DNA from: Paracoccaceae bacterium
GTDB lineage: Bacteria; Pseudomonadota; Alphaproteobacteria; Rhodobacterales; Rhodobacteraceae
Direction of reading: 5' to 3'
DNA: 64,000 nucleotides
NCBI GenBank assembly: GCA_020629115.1
Contig: JAHDDY010000001.1
Span: 1-64,000, forward strand
The notes under the pieces were generated by a model. It ran no database searches. It had not been told where the DNA came from and was given only the letters and a program-made list of their open reading frames with translations. This document shows, piece after piece, positions 1 to 7,804 of the stretch. Position numbers and translations under genes: made by a program. Numbering within the stretch: position 1 is the first letter of the stretch; every line of letters starts with the position of its first letter.

Positions 1-136
1 TCTCATCCTGATTGTCGCTGAACTCTCACCCAGATTGTCGCGCTACACGCGGCGGGCTAGCCCGCCAGACGGGGCACCACGGCGCTCAAAACTGGGGAAT
101 ATTCATTCGGCACTTCTGGGGAGTATTGAGCCGGTA
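1..136. mobile_element. Possible partial IS end (IS21-like repeats), cut by window edge
   Basis: Two pairs of direct repeats are visible. Positions 1-21 and 24-44 share TCTCA.CC.GATTGTCGC at a 23-bp period. Positions 92-112 and 116-136 share CTGGGGA.TATT and a following CGG at a 24-bp period. Multiple roughly 20-bp repeats at the ends are characteristic of IS21-family elements, and the CTGGGGA.TATT theme matches my memory of such ends. No istA or istB reading frame lies inside the window, so any transposase genes would be to the left. The repeats are seen; the family assignment is inference. Confidence 0.4.
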
Positions 137-152
137 CTCATATGGCATAACA

Positions 153-173
153 TACTTCGTATTATACGAAGTA
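153..173. repeat. 21-bp perfect palindrome with TTA spacer
   Basis: Arms TACTTCGTA and TACGAAGTA flank a 3-bp TTA. A degenerate copy of the arm (TTTACGAAATATG) follows at about 187-199. It lies in AT-rich DNA unlike the chromosome around it. It could be an operator, a partition-type site or a recombination site; nothing nearby decides. Confidence 0.6.
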
Positions 174-284
174 AGATACGGCATACTTTACGAAATATGT
201 CATACCCTTATCCCGTCACCGTTGGACCTGATCCGAACACAGTTAGTCCAGATTTCGCCTCAATCTAAATCGCCGCAGGGGTTT

Positions 285-613
285 TACAGGGGACCGCTGT
301 TTGCTACAGGACTAGGTCGGCCCTAAAACCTGTTTATTTTCAATGAGTACAGCGATTACAGGGGTACAGGACTTTTTTCCGACCATCTATATCTCCCTAT
401 ATACGCGTGTGTTTTATTTTTTTACGAGCGCGTCGTCGTCCTCCCCGTAATATCCCTATGGGAAAATAAAACATAAGGGCCGTACTCTCTATAAGGAGAT
501 ATAGGTAGATTCTAGTCCTGTAAGTCCTGCAACTCCTGTGGTTATTGATATTAAACGGCTATTTCACAGGACTTGTAAAAATAAAGTCCTGCACCGTGAA
601 TCGAAACCCCTGT
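285..613. repeat. 9-mer TACAGGACT/AGTCCTGTA array around a nested dyad
   Basis: TACAGG-type 9-mers lie at 285-293, 305-313, 357-364 (followed directly by 365-373) and 565-573. The reverse orientation (AGTCCTGTA type) is in three head-to-tail copies at 514-522, 523-531 and 532-540, and again at 585-593; a CCCCTGT remnant is at 607-613. Between the two inner groups lie exact 10-bp inverted arms at 387-396/495-504 and 411-420/463-472. The three nested pairs share a centre near position 442-445. The interior is AT-rich. This resembles an iteron-type origin or an autoregulated operator region of a mobile element, but no replication or regulator gene is in view. Confidence 0.55.
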
Positions 614-753
614 CCCCTTTGATTCCAAACGGTTTCTCCTTTCCTTGGCCCTTTATCCGTTTCTTTCCCTCGATCCTAACCATACACCCCTGGCCTGCTC
701 ATAGGGTCCGGGGGTGTGGGGGTGCGCCGCGCGTGAAACGGGCGGGCGGAGAC

Positions 754-908
754 GGCGGAGGTACCCGAGGTAGGGAGCTGGCGGAGGTAGGGTGAGGGAC
801 GAATTGTCGGAGGTATCCGAGGTAGGGTGAGGGACGGGCGGGCGGAGGTATCCGAGGTAGGGCGAACGGTCGGAGGTAGGGGTGCTGGCGGAAGTATCCG
901 AGGCGGGG
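754..908. repeat. G-rich imperfect tandem repeats
   Basis: A unit built from GGCGGAGGTA and CCGAGGTAGGG recurs in full at 754-775, 805-826, 841-862 and 887-908, with shortened copies lacking the middle at 780-792 and 869-881. The copies are separated by variable GGGACGG-type spacers. The strand bias is extreme (G-rich on the plus strand). No reading frame is preserved through the copies, so a coding repeat is unlikely. Function unknown. Confidence 0.6.
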
Positions 909-1326
909 GTGATGCGGTCGAGTTGAGTCGGTGGCGGCGCTTAAAGCTGCATAAACGGGGGACGCATGTCCGATTTCGTGGAAAAACAGCGTCTCTCACC
1001 GCGCTGAGGAGCGATGGGCCGAACGATTGACCGTCAGCGCCGTCTTAAACTGCGTTTTCGCTCGCCGATATTCGATACCGGGGCCCTGAAGCCGTTTCCC
1101 GCGCCGCTGGGTCATTCGGAAGACGGCTTTCGGCCTGTCAAAACCCGCCGGTATCCCTGAGGTTTGTGCAGCATTGGCACTGCCATGGCGAAAGCTGCGG
1201 AACACCTTACGAAGGTCCGTGACCCTGGCTTGCTCGCGCAAAGGGCGGCTTAAATTAAAATCGAGCGTCGGCCAGCGTGAGTTTTCGAGAGCAGGTTAAA
1301 GCGAAACGCCGTCAGTCCGCTTCTGA
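909..1326. other. No gene recognised
   Basis: GC-richer than the flanking repeat blocks. Only short overlapping frames with no recognisable protein are present, and no RNA gene or clear promoter was seen. Confidence 0.6.
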
Positions 1327-1400
1327 GCGTCGCTGAGGCCCCTCTAGGCCTCTTTACCTACTCACAACCATACAAAATTTTAGAAGGGCCTCAGCGACGC
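1327..1400. repeat. Perfect 15-bp inverted repeat with 44-bp spacer
   Basis: GCGTCGCTGAGGCCC at 1327-1341 is exactly complementary to GGGCCTCAGCGACGC at 1386-1400. The spacer is AT-rich in its second half. No T-run follows either arm, so a simple intrinsic terminator is unlikely. It may be a structured RNA, a protein-binding site or an end of the putative element beside tRNA-Ser. Confidence 0.55.
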
Positions 1401-1501
1401 CTAAATAGGCTCCTGCGCGAATGATCCGACACTGCCCGGCAAGTCATCAATTTGTGCGGTCTATTGCAAGCCTCGGCCCGCCTACATTCACCTACAAAAT
1501 A

Positions 1502-1528
1502 CCCGACTCTTTAAATCGGGAAATTTTT
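1502..1528 (-). terminator. Weak hairpin downstream of tRNA-Ser
   Basis: Arms CCCGA and TCGGG (1502-1506, 1516-1520) sit about 40 bp past the 3' end of the minus-strand tRNA, with short T-tracts around them. The stem is only five base pairs, so it may be a weak terminator or nothing. Confidence 0.3.
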
Positions 1529-1556
1529 AAACTATTGATTTTCATACTAAAAATTA

Positions 1557-1646
1557 TGGCGGAGGGACGGGGATTCGAACCCCGGAGACGGTTTCCCGCC
1601 TACACACTTTCCAGGCGTGCGCCTTCGACCACTCGGCCACCCCTCC
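1557..1646 (-). tRNA. tRNA-Ser (anticodon GGA)
   Basis: The minus strand folds as a class II tRNA. The 7-bp acceptor stem is GGAGGGG with TCCCTCC, the anticodon stem is CACGC/GTGTG, and the loop CTGGAAA gives anticodon GGA (reads UCC/UCU). A long variable arm typical of serine tRNAs and a T-arm of CGGGG-TTCGAAT-CCCCG follow. The discriminator is G and CCA is encoded. Its 3' end faces the repeat-rich, gene-poor DNA at the left edge, the usual orientation for a tRNA gene used as an integration site; the tRNA itself is intact. Confidence 0.95.
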
Positions 1647-1852
1647 GTCGGCGGTGGTTCTATACGGAAGCGGGAGGCTTTCGCAAGCATTTCGAGGCGG
1701 TGATGCGCCTTCTTCATGCCCCTCGATCCGGCGTATGCCGCATGCCGCACGGGCCGGGGTGGCGGGTGACCCGATGTCACGATTGACCGCCCCGCTCCGG
1801 CTCGTACATAAGGCTATCATTTCGGCACCATAGAGGCGGGGACCAGAGAGCG

Positions 1853-3508
1853 ATGACGGACGCGATCGAACGGGAATCGATGGAATACGACGTTGTGATC
1901 GTGGGGGCCGGCCCGGCGGGTCTCTCGACCGCCATCCGCCTCAAGCAGATCGACCCCGATCTCTCGGTCGTCGTGCTGGAGAAGGGATCCGAGGTCGGCG
2001 CGCATATCCTCTCGGGCGCGGTGCTCGATCCGGTGGGCCTCGACGCGCTGATCCCGGACTGGAAGGAGCGGGGCGCGCCGCTCGACGTTCCCGTCACCGA
2101 GGACCGCTTCGTCATGCTCGGCCCCGACGGGTCGATGCGCCTGCCCAACAGCCTCATGCCTCCGCTGATGAACAACCACGGCAACTACATCGTCTCGATG
2201 GGTAACGTCTGCCGCTGGATGGCGGAGCAGGCCGAGGCGCTGGAGGTCGAGGTCTTCCCCGGCTTCGCGGCCTCGCAACTGGTGATGGGCGGGGACGGGG
2301 TGGTCAAGGGCGTCGTCGCGGGCGAGTTCGGACGCGACGAGAACGGCGAGCCGGGACCGGACTACGAGCCGGGGATGGAACTTCTGGGCAAGTACGTCGT
2401 CATCGCCGAGGGCGTGCGCGGTTCGCTCGCCAAGCAGATCATCGCCCGCCACGGCCTCGACACCGATTCCGAGCCGCAGAAATACGGCCTCGGCATGAAG
2501 GAGCTGTGGGAGGTCAGGCCCGAGAAGCACCGCGAAGGGTCGGTGCTGCACACGATGGGCTGGCCGCTGGGCAAGAATGCGGGCGGGGGCAGCTTCGTCT
2601 ACCATCTCGACAAGAACCAGGTCTATGTCGGCTTCGTCGTCCATCTGAACTACGAGAACCCCTACGTCTTCCCGTACATGGAGTTCCAGCAGTTCAAGCA
2701 TCATCCGATGATCGCGGACCTGCTGGAGGGCGGCAAGCGCATCGCCTACGGCGCGCGGGCCATCGCCGAGGGCGGGTGGCAGTCGCGGCCGAAGATGAGC
2801 TTTCCGGGCGGGTTGATCGTCGGCTGCTCGGCCGGGCTGGTGAACGTGCCGCGCATCAAGGGCAACCACAATGCCATGATCTCCGGCAAGCTGGCCGCAG
2901 AGCAGATCGCCGGGGCGCTGGCCTCGGGCCGTTCGCACGACGATCTCGTGGAGTTCGAGCGCACGATCCAGAACAGCGATATCAAGCGCGATCTCTACCC
3001 CGTGCGCAACGTCAAGCCGATGTGGTCGAACTACGGGATGCTGGCGAGCCTCGGCCTCGGGAACCTCGACATGCAGTTGCAGAATCGGTTCGGCATTAGC
3101 CTGATGGGCACGTTCGCCCACGGCAAGTCCGACGCCGAGAGCACCGGCAAGGCGTCCGACTTCGAGCCGATCGCGTATCCCAAGCCCGACGGCAAGCTCA
3201 GCTTCGACCGCCTGACGAACGTCGCCTACAGCTTCACGAACCACGCCGAGGGGCAGAAGGCGCATCTGCACCTGAAGGACGACAGCGTGCCGGTCGAGAT
3301 CAACCTGCCCCGCTATGCCGGTCCGTCGCAGCGCTACTGTCCGGCGGGGGTCTACGAGTTCGTGAAGGACGGCGACGGCGAGGATCGCTTCCAGATCAAC
3401 TATCAGAACTGCGTCCACTGCAAGACCTGCGATATCAAGGACCCGTCGCAGAACATCGTCTGGACGGTCCCCCAGGGCGGCGAGGGGCCGAACTATCCGA
3501 ACATGTAG
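1853..3508 (+). CDS. Electron transfer flavoprotein-ubiquinone oxidoreductase
   Basis: Inner-membrane-associated flavo-iron-sulfur enzyme that passes electrons from reduced ETF, which is fed by acyl-CoA and amino-acid dehydrogenases, to ubiquinone. The 551-residue product opens with an FAD-binding Rossmann motif (GAGPAG, residues 18-23). It ends with the ferredoxin-like domain whose cysteines C496, C520, C523 and C526 match the single 4Fe-4S cluster of the family. Length is normal and all cluster ligands are present. The etfAB partner genes are not in the window. The next gene is an acyl-CoA ligase, which fits a fatty-acid oxidation setting, but a hairpin-forming palindrome between them suggests separate transcripts. 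Confidence 0.97.
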   Translation: MTDAIERESMEYDVVIVGAGPAGLSTAIRLKQIDPDLSVVVLEKGSEVGAHILSGAVLDPVGLDALIPDWKERGAPLDVPVTEDRFVMLGPDGSMRLPNSLMPPLMNNHGNYIVSMGNVCRWMAEQAEALEVEVFPGFAASQLVMGGDGVVKGVVAGEFGRDENGEPGPDYEPGMELLGKYVVIAEGVRGSLAKQIIARHGLDTDSEPQKYGLGMKELWEVRPEKHREGSVLHTMGWPLGKNAGGGSFVYHLDKNQVYVGFVVHLNYENPYVFPYMEFQQFKHHPMIADLLEGGKRIAYGARAIAEGGWQSRPKMSFPGGLIVGCSAGLVNVPRIKGNHNAMISGKLAAEQIAGALASGRSHDDLVEFERTIQNSDIKRDLYPVRNVKPMWSNYGMLASLGLGNLDMQLQNRFGISLMGTFAHGKSDAESTGKASDFEPIAYPKPDGKLSFDRLTNVAYSFTNHAEGQKAHLHLKDDSVPVEINLPRYAGPSQRYCPAGVYEFVKDGDGEDRFQINYQNCVHCKTCDIKDPSQNIVWTVPQGGEGPNYPNM

Positions 3509-3556
3509 GGGCCGCGGATAGCGGCTGCCGACGACCGTGCGTCCCGCGATGAGTAA

Positions 3557-3576
3557 ACCCGTGCGCGCGCACGGGT
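3557..3576. terminator. Perfect GC-rich palindrome after ETF-QO gene
   Basis: ACCCGTGCGC is followed directly by its complement GCGCACGGGT, about 50 bp past the stop codon. The transcript would form a strong hairpin. There is no proper T-run, so termination efficiency is uncertain. Confidence 0.4.
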
Positions 3577-3705
3577 GCGGCCCGCCCGGATGGCACCCTT
3601 CTCCCAACCTTCCCCGACGTCCTGTTGCGCCCCGTTCGTCCGCGTGCGAAACCGGGGCGGAAGACAAGGTACAAGGCGCGTCAGACGCCAAGGGAGAATC
3701 TGCCT

Positions 3706-5616
3706 ATGCCATGGGAACGCCGCATCGCGACGCAGGACGATATCCGCGTCATCGAAGAGACCCCGCTCGACAGCCGCATCACCGAGACCTCGACCTACGA
3801 GCTGGTGACCGGGGCCGCCGCGCGCGACCCGAACGGGATCGCCGTGTCGTTCCAGCTCAAGGGCGATCCGAAATCCAAGGTCTACGACTGGTCCTACCGA
3901 CAGCTCGAACAGGAGGTGACCCGCGCGGCGAACCTGTTCCACTCCCTCGGCGTGGCGGGCAAGGCGTCGGTCGCGACGCTGCTGCCCAACCTGCCCGAGA
4001 CGCTGGCGAGCCTGTTCGCTGGGCAGACGACGAACATCGTCAACCCGATCAACCCGCTGCTGGAGCCGGAGAAGATCGCCGCCATCCTGCGCGATTCGGA
4101 CGCGAAGGTGCTGGTGACGCTGCGGCCCTTCCCGAAGACCGACATCGCCGAGCGCGCGGCCGAGGCCCTGCGCCTCGCGCCGAACGTCGAGACGGTGATC
4201 GAGGTCGACATGCTGCGCTACGTCACGCCGCCGCTGTCTTGGATCATCCCCCTCATCCGCCCCAAGGTGAAGGCGCAGCACAACGCCAAGGTGCTCGACT
4301 GGGGCAAGTCGGTGGCGGGCCAGCCGGGCGACAGGCTGACCTTCGACATCCCCCCCGGCGGCAAGGATCGCGTCTGCGCCTACTTCCACACGGGCGGCAC
4401 CACGGGCGATCCGAAGCTCGCGCAGCACACCATCGGCGGCATCCTCTACCAGTCCCACGCGGTCAATGACGGCGTGTTCGGCGAGAAGGACACCATCCTC
4501 TGCGCCCTTCCCCTGTTCCACTGCTTCGGCGCCTACGTCATGGGCACCGCCGCCGCGCTGAACGGCGGACGGCTGGTGCTGATGACGCCCGCCGGGTTCC
4601 GGGGCGAGGGGGTGATCGACAATTTCTGGAAGCTGGTGGAGCGCTACAAGGTCAACTTCTTCATGGCCGTGCCTACCGCGCTCGCCGCGCTGAACCAGCG
4701 CGAGATCGACGGGGACGTGTCGACGCTCAACTTCTGCGTCTGCGGCTCGGCCCCCCTGCCGGTCGAGCTGTTCAAGCAGTTCGAGAAGAAGACCGGCATC
4801 CGCATCCTCGAAGGCTTCGGCCAGACGGAGGCGACGGTGGTCTGTTCGGTCAACCCGCCTGACGGCGAGCGCAAGATCGGGTCGGTCGGCTATCCGCTGC
4901 CCTATACCGAGATGGAGGCGATGATCGTGGACGGCGAGGGGAACTTCCAGCGCCTCTGCGAGACCGACGAGATCGGCGAGCTGTGCATCAAGGGGCCGCA
5001 CGTCTTCCCGGGTTACAAGGGCACGGACAAGAACAACGCGGTCTTCCTCACCGATGCGAATGGCGAGAAATGGCTGCGCTCGGGCGATCTGGGACGGCGG
5101 GACGCGGATAACTACTTCTGGATCACGGGGCGGGCGAAGGATCTCATCATCCGGGGCGGTCACAACATCGACCCCGGCATGATCGAGGAGGCGCTGATGA
5201 CCCATCCGGCGGTGGCCTTCGTCGGGGCCATCGGCCAGCCGGACGCCTATGCGGGCGAGGTGCCCTGCGCCTATGTCGAGCTGAACGAGGGGGCGAGCGT
5301 CACGTCCGAGGAGCTGATGACCCATGCCGCCACCAACGTGCAGGAACGCGCGGCGCGGCCCGTCTACGTCGAGGTGATGGACGAGCTGCCCAAGACCGCC
5401 GTGGGCAAGACCTTCAAGCCCGACCTGCGCGCGAGCGCCATCCGCCGCGTCCTGACCGGGACGCTGAAGGAACAGGGGATCGAGGCGGATGTGACGGTCG
5501 AGAACGACAAGCTCAAGGGCATGGTCGCGGTGATCGACGCGCAGGACGGCAAGGGCCGTGCCGATGTCGCTCCGGTGCTCGACAAGTTCGCCGTGGCGTG
5601 GCGGATGGCGGCGTAG
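3706..5616 (+). CDS. Acyl-CoA synthetase (AMP-binding, PRK07529-like)
   Basis: Predicted ATP-dependent ligase that activates a carboxylic acid, probably a fatty acid, to its CoA thioester through an acyl-adenylate. The 636-residue protein carries the P-loop-like signature HTGGTTGDPK (about 228-236), the SGDLG motif (about 459-463) with the hinge that follows, and the C-terminal catalytic lysine in GKTFK (K568), so both half-reactions look intact. The chosen ATG (MPWERR) has an AGGGAGA ribosome-binding site about 7 bp upstream; the frame stays open further 5' but those starts lack such a site. The N-terminal extension before the adenylation core is typical of the PRK07529 group as I remember it. 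Substrate cannot be read from sequence. Confidence 0.9.
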   Translation: MPWERRIATQDDIRVIEETPLDSRITETSTYELVTGAAARDPNGIAVSFQLKGDPKSKVYDWSYRQLEQEVTRAANLFHSLGVAGKASVATLLPNLPETLASLFAGQTTNIVNPINPLLEPEKIAAILRDSDAKVLVTLRPFPKTDIAERAAEALRLAPNVETVIEVDMLRYVTPPLSWIIPLIRPKVKAQHNAKVLDWGKSVAGQPGDRLTFDIPPGGKDRVCAYFHTGGTTGDPKLAQHTIGGILYQSHAVNDGVFGEKDTILCALPLFHCFGAYVMGTAAALNGGRLVLMTPAGFRGEGVIDNFWKLVERYKVNFFMAVPTALAALNQREIDGDVSTLNFCVCGSAPLPVELFKQFEKKTGIRILEGFGQTEATVVCSVNPPDGERKIGSVGYPLPYTEMEAMIVDGEGNFQRLCETDEIGELCIKGPHVFPGYKGTDKNNAVFLTDANGEKWLRSGDLGRRDADNYFWITGRAKDLIIRGGHNIDPGMIEEALMTHPAVAFVGAIGQPDAYAGEVPCAYVELNEGASVTSEELMTHAATNVQERAARPVYVEVMDELPKTAVGKTFKPDLRASAIRRVLTGTLKEQGIEADVTVENDKLKGMVAVIDAQDGKGRADVAPVLDKFAVAWRMAA

Positions 5617-5642
5617 CGTCCGCGGCGCAGTCCGGCCCGCGC

Positions 5643-6617
5643 CTACCCGGTGCAGCGCGCCAGCCGCTGCACCGCCAGCACATCGCCCGACAGGACGAGC
5701 GCGTCGCCATCCGGCTCCAGGCGGTAGAGCGCGCGTTGCGGCACGGCGTTGGGCACGTCGCTTTCCTGCATCAGGAGCGTGGTCAGGTCGTAGCCGTTCT
5801 CGCGGAACAGCGCGTTCTTGAACCGGGCCGTCGCCGCGCCGACGACGAGGCCGTTCGGCTGCACCGTCACGCGCGCCTCGCTCACCGTCTCGGTGCAGGC
5901 CCCGCCATCGGCATCCCAGGTGCCGAGCAGATGGGGGGGCAGTTCGGGGATGGTCGTCGTCGCGCCGGGGTCGATCGTCAGGCCCGTCGCGGCGGCGAGG
6001 CGCATGGCCTCGTCCGGGCGGGTTGGCATGGCGGGAACCGGCGCACCGCCCGCCGCCTCGGGGCCGAGGAAGCGCGTGGAGACCCAGCCGAGCGCCATCC
6101 CCCCTTCCCCGACCTCGCACCAGTCCGCCGTGGCGGTACAGTCGAGCACGTCGAGACCGCCGCGCCCGGCGGCAACGGTGGTGACGACGGCCCTGTCGGT
6201 GCCGGGACCGGCGCGCACGTTGAGGGCGCTGCCCGGCTGCACCCCGGTCACGGCATGGGTCGCGTCGGGCGGGAAACGTGCGTGCCAGGCAGGCGCGGCG
6301 ACGGGGTCGGGCGGCGGGGGCGCGCCCTCGTCCGGGGCGAGATAGGCGGCAGAGGCCCAGCCGTCAGCCCCGATCCGCGACCGGATGCGGCACCAGGCAC
6401 CCGCCGCATCGCAATAGAGCACGCTCAGCCCCGTCTGCCCCGGCGACAGCGTGCCGAGCACCGCGTTCGCGACGCCTGGCCCCTCGCGCAGGTTCAGCAC
6501 GCTTCCCGCCGCGATACCCTCTACCCGCACGACCGCGCCCTCCTCGAAGCCCGTCCCCTGTGCGAGGGCGGGAGATGAGAGAGCGAGAATGCAAGCAAGG
6601 ATGGCCGGGGATCTCAT
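5643..6617 (-). CDS. Secreted protein with two bacterial SH3 domains
   Basis: A signal peptide is clear (hydrophobic stretch ending ALAQ, residues 1-20). Two SH3b-type repeats follow, at about 28-95 and 118-180, each with the N-L-R-x-G-P-G pattern (VLNLREGPG and ALNVRAGPG). A C-terminal region of about 100 residues has several cysteines and may form a disulfide-stabilised domain. SH3b domains usually bind cell-wall or other envelope polymers, so an envelope or periplasmic role is likely. No catalytic domain is recognised. The gene is convergent with the acyl-CoA synthetase gene, 26 bp away. Confidence 0.8.
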   Translation of the reverse strand: MRSPAILACILALSSPALAQGTGFEEGAVVRVEGIAAGSVLNLREGPGVANAVLGTLSPGQTGLSVLYCDAAGAWCRIRSRIGADGWASAAYLAPDEGAPPPPDPVAAPAWHARFPPDATHAVTGVQPGSALNVRAGPGTDRAVVTTVAAGRGGLDVLDCTATADWCEVGEGGMALGWVSTRFLGPEAAGGAPVPAMPTRPDEAMRLAAATGLTIDPGATTTIPELPPHLLGTWDADGGACTETVSEARVTVQPNGLVVGAATARFKNALFRENGYDLTTLLMQESDVPNAVPQRALYRLEPDGDALVLSGDVLAVQRLARCTG

Positions 6618-6819
6618 CCGCGATTCTCCGATGGGCGTACGGGGAATACCGTATGGCCCGTCATGACGGAAATGCGGCGACGGCGAGCGAAATCAACGTC
6701 CGCCCCGGCGGGTAGCGGATCAGTTTCAAAATAACCGTAGAGTGTCTACCACCCGGTGCAGCGCGCGGCGCTCGACCGGATGGCTAGGGGCCATGGGCGT
6801 CGGCGCTCGCTGCCCCGGA

Positions 6820-6840
6820 TTGCCCGGTTCGACCGGGCAA
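6820..6840. terminator. Strong hairpin downstream of the kbp-like gene
   Basis: TTGCCCGG and CCGGGCAA form an 8-bp stem with a 5-nt loop (TTCGA), about 40 bp after the stop of the minus-strand LysM gene. No clear T-run follows. Confidence 0.4.
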
Positions 6841-6877
6841 CGCCGCCCTTCTTCCTACGGAGATTCGGCCCGACCGG

Positions 6878-7318
6878 CTATCGCCGGGGGATGCGCAGGA
6901 CCTGTCCGGGGTAGATCTTGTCCGGGTCCGACAGCATGGGCCGGTTCGCCTCGAAGATCTCCGTGTAGAGCGCGCCGTTGTCGTAATGCTGCTTGGCGAT
7001 TCCCCAGAGCGTCTGGCCCTTCTCCACGGTGTGGAAGGTCGAGCCGTCCTCCTCCTTCTGCGCCTCGATCCGGTCGTTGACCCGCGCGACCCCGGCGACG
7101 TTGCCCGCCGCGATGATGATCTTCTCGCGCAGTTCGTCGGCCATGCGCTTGCCGCGCAGCTCCACCTCGTCGCCCGTCACGTCGATCTCGACGTCCCGCG
7201 TGTCGAGGCCGTGGCTCTCGATTTCCTTGCGCAGTTCGTCGGCGGGGGGCGCCTTGTCCTCGTCGCCGCCGATGCCCAGCCGCTTGCCGGCGCGTCTTAC
7301 GAAGTCGATCAGTCCCAT
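6878..7318 (-). CDS. kbp: BON-LysM protein, Kbp/YgaU-like
   Basis: The 146-residue product has the E. coli Kbp architecture throughout: an N-terminus starting MGLIDFV, a BON domain at about 27-84 and a LysM domain at about 92-142 ending YPGQVLRIP. E. coli Kbp is a cytoplasmic K+-binding protein of about 149 residues; LysM domains otherwise bind peptidoglycan. No signal peptide is present, matching Kbp. The frame is open to an earlier ATG at 7339, but the MGLI start aligns with the family. Transcribed divergently from the Lin0512 operon. Confidence 0.85.
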   Translation of the reverse strand: MGLIDFVRRAGKRLGIGGDEDKAPPADELRKEIESHGLDTRDVEIDVTGDEVELRGKRMADELREKIIIAAGNVAGVARVNDRIEAQKEEDGSTFHTVEKGQTLWGIAKQHYDNGALYTEIFEANRPMLSDPDKIYPGQVLRIPRR

Positions 7319-7450
7319 TGGTCGCGGTATCCCTGCCATTGACGTGTCGGGCGAGGATGGCGATGGCGCGCGGGCGCGTCAACATCCGGTTTGAGGGATT
7401 GACAGGACCGGGTCCGCGCGGGAACGGTGCGCGCGAAAGGGAGGGCGATC

Positions 7451-7804
7451 ATGGCCAGACGCGCGATGCTGACGGAATTCGGGATCGGCACGTCCCTGCG
7501 GCGGCGCGACTACACCGAGGCCGCGTGCCGGGCGGTGCGCGACGCGCTGTGGCGCAATTCGATCAACGTGGCCGAGCTGTTCGGCTTTCCGAAGGAGGCG
7601 ATGCTCCTCGACGTGCGGGTCGCCGTGGCCGAGCCGGAGGCGGTCGACACGGCCGCCGTCGCCGCGCTCTTCCCCTACGGCAAGCCCACCGTGACCGCGA
7701 CGCGCGGCGGCCTCGACGTGCCCCGCGCCGACGGCGGCAATCCCACCGTCATCGCCAACGCCGCCATCACGGTCAGCTTCGACATGGAGGAGGCGGCGCC
7801 ATGA
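7451..7804 (+). CDS. Lin0512 family protein, copy 1
   Basis: A 117-residue protein of the conserved Lin0512 family of unknown function, recognised by the N-terminal TEFGIGTSLRRRDYTEAACRA stretch with GIGT and the GKPTVTATRGG segment in the middle. The start ATG follows an AGGGAGGG-type ribosome-binding site. The stop overlaps the next gene's ATG (ATGA). That neighbour is a paralogue, so the two may form a heteromer (inference). No catalytic motif is recognised. Confidence 0.8.
   Translation: MARRAMLTEFGIGTSLRRRDYTEAACRAVRDALWRNSINVAELFGFPKEAMLLDVRVAVAEPEAVDTAAVAALFPYGKPTVTATRGGLDVPRADGGNPTVIANAAITVSFDMEEAAP

Noticed and set aside
153-173. Resemblance to a loxP site
   Set aside because: The arms share a CTTCGTA-like core with loxP, but the spacer is 3 bp instead of 8 and the arms are shorter, so Cre-type recombination is not supported.
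12-999. Several short open frames of 60-110 codons in the repeat tract
   Set aside because: They cross repeat units in different frames, lack ribosome-binding sites and show no recognisable protein.
1327-1400. Integron attC site
   Set aside because: The core-site consensus ends are missing and the symmetry is a perfect inverted repeat, unlike attC.
3493-6120. Long minus-strand open frame of 875 codons across the acyl-CoA ligase gene
   Set aside because: It is antisense to a gene with clear catalytic motifs, is Arg/Pro/His-rich in the way of high-GC shadow frames, and has no recognisable domain.
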